Assembly (NCBI GenBank): GCA_030750465.1
Contig: JASMHZ010000010.1
Span: 1 to 38,791 of the forward strand
Length of the DNA: 38,791 nt
Direction of reading: 5' to 3'
From: Candidatus Peribacteraceae bacterium
Lineage (GTDB): Bacteria; Patescibacteriota; Gracilibacteria; Peribacterales; Peribacteraceae
Under the pieces are notes generated by a model. It saw only the letters and a list, made by a program, of their open reading frames with translations, was not told where the DNA came from and made no database searches. Below are positions 31,714 to 37,704 of this stretch, piece after piece. The translations under genes were made by a program, and so were the position numbers. Each line of letters begins with the position of its first letter. Position 1 is the first letter of the stretch.

Positions 31714-32109
31714 CTACACTTCAGGATTTCCCCCTTCTTCCCTCACTTGCCACGGCATTGCTCGAATGCCTGTGGCTTGTTTCACTTTGTCGTAAACGTT
31801 AAGGAAGCATTTTGAAGCCTCTCCTCTATCCTCCATTCTTAGACAATGTCCAAACCTTTTGCCTATCTTGCGCTTCATGTGTCTGCGTATGCGCTTAATA
31901 GGTGGATCGATATCATATTTTTCAAAGACGGCCTTGGCGCACTCGCGTCTTTCTGTTCTTGTTTCTATTTTTTTACATTCCCTAAGTTCCTCGCGAGCAC
32001 TTTCGGGAATCTGATCACGAAATGATCCTTGAGCTGAAGCAACAGGGATCAAGGCTACAGTCAGAATGCCTAGGAGAGAGAGTGGTATAAATCTGTCGAG
32101 CCTTTTCAT
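31714..32109 (-). CDS. small secreted cysteine-containing protein
   Basis: This 131-residue protein begins MKRLDRFIPLSLLGILTVAL with a signal peptide ending about VASAQ. The mature part is charged and helical, with four Cys in a repeated setting (RECKKIETRTERRECAK, then GHCLRM and SKCFLN), likely two disulfides. It is very basic around KRIRRHMKRKIGKRFG. No family is recognised. It lies upstream of the sigma/anti-sigma pair on the same strand and could be part of that stress regulon. The frame extends to 32205, but ATG 32109 gives the signal peptide. TTCAGGAT/ATCCTGAA at the stop is a small hairpin. Confidence 0.65.
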   Translation of the reverse strand: MKRLDRFIPLSLLGILTVALIPVASAQGSFRDQIPESAREELRECKKIETRTERRECAKAVFEKYDIDPPIKRIRRHMKRKIGKRFGHCLRMEDRGEASKCFLNVYDKVKQATGIRAMPWQVREEGGNPEV

Positions 32110-32165
32110 GAAATATGGTTGGGAAAGAATAAAATGTCTGTGACAGTGCTTAAGACGAGTGAGGT

Positions 32166-32193
32166 TTGTGATTCTTACAAAAAAAGTTAGAAT
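32166..32193 (+). promoter_or_regulatory. promoter of the GGQ protein gene, leaderless
   Basis: TTGTGA (32166-32171), a 16-nt spacer and TAGAAT (32188-32193) lie 6 nt before ATG 32200. Confidence 0.55.
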
Positions 32194-32199
32194 GCAATT

Positions 32200-32607
32200 A
32201 TGCACTTACCAGATGACCTACAGCACAAGTATTTACTTAAGATTAAGAAGCTCGAGATCAAATTGGAGGATATCGAGGAGCACCATACGCGCGGAGGTGG
32301 GCATGGCGGACAGAAGATCAATAAATCAACCAATTGTGTGGAGCTGACTCATGAACCAACCGGAATCACAGTCAGATATCAACATCACAGAGGACTTCAT
32401 CAGAATAGAAAAGAAGCTTACGAGTTATTAATTGATAAGATCGAGGAAGAGCAATTAGGCGCAAAATCGGAACTTGCCCAAAAACATCATAAAGTGGAAA
32501 AACAAAAACAACGCAGATCCAGAAGGTCAAAGCAAAAGATGCTCGAAGAAAAACATCATCAATCCGATAAAAAGGATGCTAGAAAGAAAGTGGGCGAAGA
32601 AGATTAA
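32200..32607 (+). CDS. RF-1 domain (GGQ) ribosome-rescue-type protein
   Basis: This 135-residue protein contains only the peptidyl-tRNA hydrolysis domain of class I release factors. The GGQ motif is in RGGGHGGQKINKSTNCVELT, followed by HEPTGITVRYQHHRGLHQNR. There is no codon-recognition domain. A Lys/Arg/His-rich tail of about 50 residues (KQKQRRSRRSKQKM) follows. This layout is that of ArfB/ICT1 and C12orf65-type factors, whose basic tail enters the empty mRNA channel of stalled ribosomes. Rescue of stalled ribosomes is therefore likely. It starts divergently from the secreted protein. Its stop is followed at once by repeat words. Confidence 0.85.
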   Translation: MHLPDDLQHKYLLKIKKLEIKLEDIEEHHTRGGGHGGQKINKSTNCVELTHEPTGITVRYQHHRGLHQNRKEAYELLIDKIEEEQLGAKSELAQKHHKVEKQKQRRSRRSKQKMLEEKHHQSDKKDARKKVGEED

Positions 32608-32640
32608 TAAAAACCCAAACCCGATAACCGAACCAGAATC
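32605..32640. repeat. CCCAAACCCGATAACCGAA word repeat at a stop codon
   Basis: AACCCAAACCCGATAACCGA words begin at the TAA of the GGQ protein gene. They are degenerate copies of the CCGAACC word. Confidence 0.65.
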
Positions 32641-32655
32641 TAAACCTTCTTCCCC

Positions 32656-32693
32656 TCCCGCCTCCGCCCTACGGTCTACGGCGGGCAGGCCTG
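32656..32693. repeat. GC-rich palindrome before rpmB
   Basis: CCCGCCTCCGCCCTACGG faces CTACGGCGGGCAGG. It is an intergenic member of the family that lies inside coding regions at 13939-13975 and 27607-27667. Confidence 0.7.
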
Positions 32694-32698
32694 CATCC

Positions 32699-32908
32699 TC
32701 ATACTTTTTTTCCTTCTTGCATGCGCTTAGCTAGTGTTCGAAGGTAGCTTGTCGAGACCTTTATAACTTTGTAAGTCTTTGTTTTAGGATCATACACACG
32801 CTTCTTTTGGATATTCGCCTTAAACTGGCGCCTAGTATGCCTCATCGAGTGGCTTCTGGTATTCCCGAAGGTTGTCTTCTTGCCGGTCTTGGAGCATTTA
32901 CGTGACAT
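32699..32908 (-). CDS. rpmB: 50S ribosomal protein L28
   Basis: These 69 residues match L28: MSRKCSKTGKKTTFGNTRSH, SMRHTRRQFKANIQKKRVYD and KVIKVSTSYLRTLAK. The opening has CxxTGK and the later HxxxxTRRxFxxN block is conserved. It lacks the CPC-type zinc cysteines of some homologues. It is a single gene, convergent with the GGQ protein gene across the GC-rich palindrome. Confidence 0.95.
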   Translation of the reverse strand: MSRKCSKTGKKTTFGNTRSHSMRHTRRQFKANIQKKRVYDPKTKTYKVIKVSTSYLRTLAKRMQEGKKV

Positions 32909-32962
32909 GAGCTAAAGAAGCCTAAGGTTTGTAATTGAATACGTCAACAAATTTAACGTTAT

Positions 32963-32990
32963 TTGATTATTTCTCATATCCTGCTATAAT
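32963..32990 (+). promoter_or_regulatory. strong promoter, leaderless
   Basis: TTGATT (32963-32968), a 16-nt spacer and TGC TATAAT (-10 at 32985-32990) lie 8 nt before ATG 32999. It is the best promoter visible in the window. Confidence 0.7.
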
Positions 32991-32998
32991 ATAACAAT

Positions 32999-33232
32999 AT
33001 GAGACACACACCAGATTCTCAATACGATGCAGCGGGAAAGGCAGGGAAACAAGTACTTGATTTAGAAGGAGTAGAAAACGCTACTTTTACACCCGATACT
33101 CTTGTGGTCAAAACTCTTCCCGACGTCGATACCAAAGAAATAAAATGGCAGGTTGAAGGACTGCTTGATGATTTGGCACCAGATTATACTGGAATGGTGG
33201 TTATCGAAACAGATGACGATTTAATTCGGTAA
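32999..33232 (+). CDS. hypothetical 77-residue acidic protein
   Basis: This small acidic protein (SQYDAAGKAGKQVLDLEGVE, then TPDTLVVKTLPDVDTKEIKW) has no recognised family. The alternating strand/helix pattern (VLDLEGVENATF, TLVVKTL, EIKWQVEGLLDDL, GMVVIETDD) could be a small alpha/beta fold, similar in outline to HMA/ferredoxin-like domains but without metal cysteines. A strong promoter with TATAAT 8 nt before the ATG supports expression. Confidence 0.7.
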   Translation: MRHTPDSQYDAAGKAGKQVLDLEGVENATFTPDTLVVKTLPDVDTKEIKWQVEGLLDDLAPDYTGMVVIETDDDLIR

Positions 33233-33268
33233 ATCAGAGAGCGTCTGTCTAAGGGTAAGATACTGCGC

Positions 33269-33274
33269 TAAAGT
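33269..33274 (+). promoter_or_regulatory. -10 box of the site-2 protease gene, leaderless
   Basis: TAAAGT ends 7 nt before ATG 33282. Confidence 0.35.
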
Positions 33275-33281
33275 ACTACCC

Positions 33282-33953
33282 ATGACCTTCCTAAGCCCCA
33301 CTTTTATTATCGCCGTTTTAATCGGCCTCTCTGTTCATGAGTTTGCACACGGATACATTGCTTTGAAACTGGGGGATTCCACGGCAAAGATGGATAATCG
33401 TGTCAGCCTAAATCCCCTAGTGCATCTGGACCCGATAGGAACACTGATGTTTTTTGTGATCGGATTCGGCTGGGCAAAACCTGTTCCAATTGATCCACGA
33501 TATTTTAAGAATGTTAAACGCGATACTACACTTGTAGCTCTCGCAGGGCCTGCAGCTAATTTGATAACTGCTTTCCTGTGTTTCTTTTTAATGCTCGTAC
33601 TTTTTGAATGGAACTCAACATCTGCAATCGGACTTCTTGGAGGCTCTGGTGGAAGTTCTACTATAATGATAATGCTCGAGCGCATTTTAAACCGTTGCAT
33701 CTTTGTAAATCTGGCTCTTATGGCATTCAATCTACTGCCGATTAATCCATTGGACGGTTCAAAGATTCTTTATGCTTTCATTCCACTTAGGTACGAACGT
33801 GAGTATCTCGAATTTATGGCGCGCGGCCCAATAATTCTGCTGGGACTGATAATCGCAGGAATGGTATTTAACATTCCAATTCTTTCCACATGGGTGTTTG
33901 GGATAATGACGCCATTCCTTGTAATAATGAATATTATTGCCGGAATTATATAG
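33282..33953 (+). CDS. site-2 protease family (M50) membrane metalloprotease
   Basis: This 223-residue intramembrane zinc protease has about five or six spans. The zinc motif HEFAH lies at the end of the first span (VLIGLSVHEFAHGYIALKLG). The third ligand lies in NLLPINPLDGSKIL (NPLDG, with Asp). FGWAKPVPIDP and ALAGPAANLITAF are further conserved segments of the short YwhC/Rv-type subgroup without PDZ domain. Such enzymes cut membrane-bound anti-sigma factors or transcription factors, but no link to the DUF5667 protein is shown. The stop TAG (33951-33953) is immediately followed by a repeat. Confidence 0.9.
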   Translation: MTFLSPTFIIAVLIGLSVHEFAHGYIALKLGDSTAKMDNRVSLNPLVHLDPIGTLMFFVIGFGWAKPVPIDPRYFKNVKRDTTLVALAGPAANLITAFLCFFLMLVLFEWNSTSAIGLLGGSGGSSTIMIMLERILNRCIFVNLALMAFNLLPINPLDGSKILYAFIPLRYEREYLEFMARGPIILLGLIIAGMVFNIPILSTWVFGIMTPFLVIMNIIAGII

Positions 33954-34078
33954 AGGAAACAGATGAGTCAGAAGAAACAGAAGAACCAGAAGAAAAAACC
34001 TTGAGATTCTGCTTTAATAAAGTCCTCTGTTTCCTCTGTTTCCTTTGTTTCTTCTGTTTCCTTTGTATTTCTGTCCAT
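33952..34078. repeat. purine/pyrimidine inverted repeat, copy A of the carbamoyltransferase-locus family
   Basis: GAAACAGAAGAACCAGAAG arms are followed by a core ending GATTCTGCTTTAATAAAGTC and then CTCTGTTTCCTCTGTTTCC arms. It starts at the protease stop codon and ends directly before the SGNH start. The core is shared with copies at 35459 and 35798. Confidence 0.9.
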
Positions 34079-35212
34079 ATGACAAAACAACTATTGCTAG
34101 TAATAATATCAGTAATCACTGCATTTGTAATATTTGAAGTGATCCTAAGGCTTATCGGATTCTCTTTCCCTTATTATATGAGAATAGACCCTGTGACTGG
34201 ATTTTCTCTTCGTCCAGAAGCGGAAGGATACTGGGGGAATGAAGGGAGATCGCATTTTAAAGTTAATCAGGATGGATTCAGGGATGAATCACATTCAAAA
34301 GAGAAGCCCGGTGATGTAACTAGAATTGCCGTAATCGGAGATTCTTACACAGAAGCACGCCAAGTTGATATCGATAATGCTTATTGGTCCGTAATGGAAA
34401 ATGAATTGAATACTTGTGCCAATAATAAGATTGAAGTTTTGAACTTCGGGATGTCCGGCTTCTCGACTGCGCAGGAATACCTTCTTCTTAAGCACAGAGT
34501 CTGGGATTATCAGCCTGATATTGTTCTGCTTTCTTTCCTTTCCGGAAACGATGTAAGAGAAAACTCAAAAGCACTTAATAATGTTCACAATATTCCTTAT
34601 TTCTTTTTGGATGGAAGCGAACTAAAGCTGGATGAATCTTTTAAAGATACAAAAGAGTTTAAAAGCTCACAGAAGTATCTTTATCAAGGCTCACACTTGG
34701 TTGTAAATAACTTTAGGACGATGCAAATGATAAATAAGATTAAAATTTCTAAGCGTAACCAGAGACTAATGAAAGAACTTGATATTGAAAAAGAAGATGA
34801 AGATGCAAAGAAAAGTGACCCCGGTTTGGATACAGAAATTTATTCTGATCCTCCGGCACCCGAGTGGGAAGAGGCGTGGAAAGTAACCGAAGGAATCATT
34901 AAAAAGATGAATGAGGAAGTTAAATCACACGAAGCCGAGTTTGTGATCGCGACTCTGACGAACGGAATACAAGTTGCACCCGAAAATAAATCTGACCTCA
35001 ATTATCCCGAAAGACGTATTGGGAAACTCGGTGAATCGATCAATGTGCCTGTAATTACTTTGGCACCTAAGTTCCTTGAATACGCCAAAGTTAATGATGC
35101 CTATCTACATGGCTTTGATGATTCGGGTGAAGGCCATTGGAATGTCGAGGGAAACAGGCTGGCAGGAGAATTAATTGCCAAAGAAATGTGCATGCTCATT
35201 GATAATGAGTAA
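34079..35212 (+). CDS. membrane-anchored SGNH/GDSL hydrolase
   Basis: This 377-residue protein has an N-terminal anchor (residues 4-24, LLLVIISVITAFVIFEVIL) and an external SGNH domain. IAVIGDSYTEARQVD holds the catalytic Ser (about residue 89), FGMSGFSTAQEYLL the Gly block, LLSFLSGNDVREN the Asn block, and GEGHWNVEGNRLAGE the catalytic His. These proteins often move or remove acyl groups on extracellular glycans. The frame is open upstream to 33890, but that part encodes the repeat, so ATG 34079 is used. It probably acts with the carbamoyltransferase and the second SGNH protein. Confidence 0.88.
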   Translation: MTKQLLLVIISVITAFVIFEVILRLIGFSFPYYMRIDPVTGFSLRPEAEGYWGNEGRSHFKVNQDGFRDESHSKEKPGDVTRIAVIGDSYTEARQVDIDNAYWSVMENELNTCANNKIEVLNFGMSGFSTAQEYLLLKHRVWDYQPDIVLLSFLSGNDVRENSKALNNVHNIPYFFLDGSELKLDESFKDTKEFKSSQKYLYQGSHLVVNNFRTMQMINKIKISKRNQRLMKELDIEKEDEDAKKSDPGLDTEIYSDPPAPEWEEAWKVTEGIIKKMNEEVKSHEAEFVIATLTNGIQVAPENKSDLNYPERRIGKLGESINVPVITLAPKFLEYAKVNDAYLHGFDDSGEGHWNVEGNRLAGELIAKEMCMLIDNE

Positions 35213-35275
35213 AAGGAGATAAAAGAGTAAAAAGAATTAATAATCCCTTATCCCCTTTATCTCTTTTAACTCCTC
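35208..35275. repeat. inverted short-word repeat after the SGNH gene
   Basis: AAAAGGAGATAAAAGAGTAA words from the SGNH stop are mirrored by CCCCTTTATCTCTTTTAACT. It resembles the repeat after prfB (29514-29597). Confidence 0.85.
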
Positions 35276-35301
35276 CCAATCCTCTGATAGACTCACTCGC
35301 G

Positions 35302-35460
35302 ATGTCCAAACTATCCATCTTCACCGAACTCTGGCATTTCATGAGAATCCGCAAGAAATGGTGGCTTTTGCCGATTGTGTTTATGATTGCATTTTTGGGG
35401 CTGATACTTGTGTTTGCACAGGGATCGCCACTGGCTCCTTTTATTTATACTGTTTTTTAG
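35302..35460 (+). CDS. DUF5989 family small membrane protein
   Basis: These 52 residues (ATG 35302 to TAG 35460; stop at 35458) begin MSKLSIFTELWHFMRIRKKW. One span (WLLPIVFMIAFLGLILVFA) and the ending QGSPLAPFIYTVF follow. The RKKWWLLP and SPLAPFIY blocks are the DUF5989 signature. It is usually found next to NodU-type carbamoyltransferases and SxtJ-like proteins, as here, and its function is unknown. A copy-B repeat begins directly at the stop codon. Confidence 0.85.
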   Translation: MSKLSIFTELWHFMRIRKKWWLLPIVFMIAFLGLILVFAQGSPLAPFIYTVF

Positions 35461-35572
35461 GAAGCAGAAGATGCAGAAGAATCAGAGGAATTAGAAGAAA
35501 AAACCTCTAGATTCTGCTTTAATAGAGTCCTCTGAATTTTCTGTTTCTTCTGACTCTTCTGTTTCTTTAATT
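35459..35572. repeat. purine/pyrimidine inverted repeat, copy B
   Basis: GAAGCAGAAGATGCAGAAG arms, the core GATTCTGCTTTAATAGAGTC, and pyrimidine arms CTGTTTCTTCTGACTCTTCT. It lies between DUF5989 and the SxtJ-like gene. Confidence 0.9.
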
Positions 35573-35800
35573 ATGTCCTGCCCAAGACTGTTGCAACCTC
35601 TGTGGAAAATATGGTGCTCGTTTAGTCACGTGCTTGGCCTTGTTATGAGTTTTTTAATTCTGAGCTTGTTTTGGCTCATATGTTTTAGCTTATATGGAAT
35701 AGGCCTAAAGATTTGGAACCTCAAAAACCTCTTTAAGAAAAAACCCGACACTTACTGGATTGATCCTCCCAAGGATGCAGGAATGAAGTATCAATTTTGA
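35573..35800 (+). CDS. SxtJ-like small membrane protein
   Basis: This 75-residue protein has a membrane segment (VLGLVMSFLILSLFWLICFSLYG) and a C-terminal KKKPDTYWIDPP tail. Its position between DUF5989 and the carbamoyltransferase, and the tail with a Tyr-Trp motif, fit the SxtJ family, though it is shorter than most SxtJ proteins. The function is unknown. ATG 35573 follows the repeat directly. A copy-C repeat begins at its stop codon. Confidence 0.65.
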   Translation: MSCPRLLQPLWKIWCSFSHVLGLVMSFLILSLFWLICFSLYGIGLKIWNLKNLFKKKPDTYWIDPPKDAGMKYQF

Positions 35801-35920
35801 GGAAACAGAAGAAACAAAAGAATCAGAGGAACCAGAAGAAATAATCTTGATATTCTGCTTTAATATAGCCCTCTGCTTCTTCTGTTTCTTCTGCTTCTTC
35901 TGTTTCTTTCCTGATATATA
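35798..35920. repeat. purine/pyrimidine inverted repeat, copy C
   Basis: GAGGAAACAGAAGAAACAAA arms, the core ATTCTGCTTTAATATAGCCC, and pyrimidine arms CTTCTGTTTCTTCTGCTTCT. It starts within the stop of the SxtJ-like gene and ends shortly before the carbamoyltransferase start. Confidence 0.9.
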
Positions 35921-35928
35921 CTCAATCC

Positions 35929-37698
35929 GTGAACAAACCTGTTTATATTCTAGGCATAAGTTGCTACTACCATGATTCAGGAGCAGTACTGCTCAAAGAT
36001 GGTGAAATTATTTTTGCAGCACAAGAAGAGCGCTACACAAGAAAGAAACAAGACGATTCTTTTCCAAATAACGCAATTAATGAGGCTCTGAGTTTTGCGG
36101 GAATTACTTCTGAGAGTTTAAGTGCTGTTGGATTCTATGAAAAACCTTTCACTAAATTTTTCGACAGGATTTTAAGCACTCTTTTTAAAGTTTGGCCGCG
36201 CGGATTTATGCAGTATCACTACGCAATGCAGGATTGGATCCTAAAAAAGCTCTGGATTCCTCATAACATCAAGAAAGAACTTAAATACAAAGGCGATATC
36301 TACTTTGTTCCCCATCACGAGTCGCATGCGTATTCAAGTTTCGGAGTTTCGGGATTCGATGATGCAACAATAGTAACAGTTGATGGCGTTGGCGAATGGG
36401 CAACAGCAACAATCGGCAAAGGAACCTCGAACCCGAACCCGAAAGCCGAAATCCGAAAAGAAATCCACTACCCCCATTCACTCGGCCTCCTCTACTCCGC
36501 AATAACTTATTACTTAGGTTTCAAAGTTAACTCAGCTGAGTATAAAGTTATGGGCTTAGCTCCTTATGGCGAACCAAAGTATTTGGAAAAGATGCGAGAG
36601 CTAATCGATGTAAAGGAAGACGGAAGCTTTGCGCTTAATATGAAGTATTTTACTTTCGAAAAGGGGCTGAGGATGACAGGGAAGAACATCGAAAAACTGC
36701 TTGGCAAACCCAGAAGGAAACCTGAATCTGAGCTTGAGCAATTCCACAAGGATATCGCCCGTTCTCTGCAGGATTTGACGGAGGGGGTGATGATGAAGAT
36801 TGTTAAACACGCAAAGAATCTGGCAGGTTCCGACAATCTTTGCCTGGCGGGGGGTGTGTCACTCAACTGTGTAGCTAACGGGAAGATCCTCAGAAGCGGC
36901 CTTTTTAAAGAAGTTTATATTCAACCCGCATCAGGTGATGCCGGAGGAGCTCTGGGTGTTGCACTCGCCATCTGGTACAATACGTTTAACGGATCTAAAC
37001 TTCCCCGAATGGATCACGCATACTTCGGAGACGAGTATGCTGATGAGGAGATCGAAAAAACTTTGAATAAAGAAGGATTGCCATTCGTTAAGATGTCAGG
37101 CGACGGACTTATTGATCGCGTTTCGACTCTGATGCAGGGAGATAACGTGATTGGATGGTTCCAAGGACGAATGGAGTACGGTCCGCGTGCGCTTGGCAAC
37201 AGATCTATTATTGCTGACGCAAGAAATATGGATAACTGGCAAAAAGTTAACCTGAAAATCAAGTTCCGCGAGTCATTCCGTCCTTTTGCACCTACGGTTT
37301 TGGAAGAAAGAGTGTCTGACTACTTCGATCTAGATCGTCCAACACCATACATGCTTCTTGTTGCTGATGTTCATCCTGAAAGGCAAGAAGAAATTCCCGC
37401 TGTTACTCATGTGGATGGCTCCGCAAGAATCCAAAGCATCAATCGCGATCAGAATGCTAAGTATTATGATTTAATAAAAGCTTTTGATAAGAAAACCGGA
37501 TGCGGAGTTATCATAAATACCTCATTTAACGTCCGAGGTGAGCCAATAGTTAGAAGTCCGGAGGATGCAATCAATTGTTTCCTTAATACTCACATGGATT
37601 ATCTTGTTCTTGGCAATTTCCTGCTGAGTAAGATTGAAATGCCTGAGGACAGGGTGCTTAATAAGAAGGACTATTTGGAGAAATTTGAGTTAGACTAA
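35929..37698 (+). CDS. NodU/TobZ-type carbamoyltransferase
   Basis: This 589-residue two-domain enzyme moves a carbamoyl group from carbamoyl phosphate (via carbamoyl-AMP) to a hydroxyl of a sugar or other acceptor. Motifs in order: GISCYYHDSGAVLLKDG, PHHESHAYSSF with metal-ligand His, TVDGVGEWATATI, YLGFKVNSAEYKVMGLAPYG, LCLAGGVSLNCVANGK, SGDAGGALGVAL, then the YrdC-like C-terminal part with GRMEYGPRALGNRSI, FRESFRPFAPTVLEE and NTSFNVRGEPIV. The start is GTG 35929. SNPNPKAEIRKEIHY is encoded by CCGAACC repeat words in a surface loop. It is probably the central enzyme of the flanking SGNH/DUF5989/SxtJ locus. Confidence 0.93.
   Translation: MNKPVYILGISCYYHDSGAVLLKDGEIIFAAQEERYTRKKQDDSFPNNAINEALSFAGITSESLSAVGFYEKPFTKFFDRILSTLFKVWPRGFMQYHYAMQDWILKKLWIPHNIKKELKYKGDIYFVPHHESHAYSSFGVSGFDDATIVTVDGVGEWATATIGKGTSNPNPKAEIRKEIHYPHSLGLLYSAITYYLGFKVNSAEYKVMGLAPYGEPKYLEKMRELIDVKEDGSFALNMKYFTFEKGLRMTGKNIEKLLGKPRRKPESELEQFHKDIARSLQDLTEGVMMKIVKHAKNLAGSDNLCLAGGVSLNCVANGKILRSGLFKEVYIQPASGDAGGALGVALAIWYNTFNGSKLPRMDHAYFGDEYADEEIEKTLNKEGLPFVKMSGDGLIDRVSTLMQGDNVIGWFQGRMEYGPRALGNRSIIADARNMDNWQKVNLKIKFRESFRPFAPTVLEERVSDYFDLDRPTPYMLLVADVHPERQEEIPAVTHVDGSARIQSINRDQNAKYYDLIKAFDKKTGCGVIINTSFNVRGEPIVRSPEDAINCFLNTHMDYLVLGNFLLSKIEMPEDRVLNKKDYLEKFELD
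36426..36460. repeat. CCGAACC words inside the carbamoyltransferase gene
   Basis: TCGAACCCGAACCCGAAAGC and further CCGAAA words lie in frame and code for SNPNPKAEIRK. The word is shared with 11653, 23281, 25796 and 32605. Confidence 0.7.
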
Positions 37699-37704
37699 AT
37701 CTGT

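Noticed and set aside
33890-34078. N-terminal extension of the first SGNH hydrolase
   Set aside because: The extra codons overlap the protease gene and then encode only repeat arms (Cys/Phe/Leu-rich); ATG 34079 gives a proper membrane anchor.
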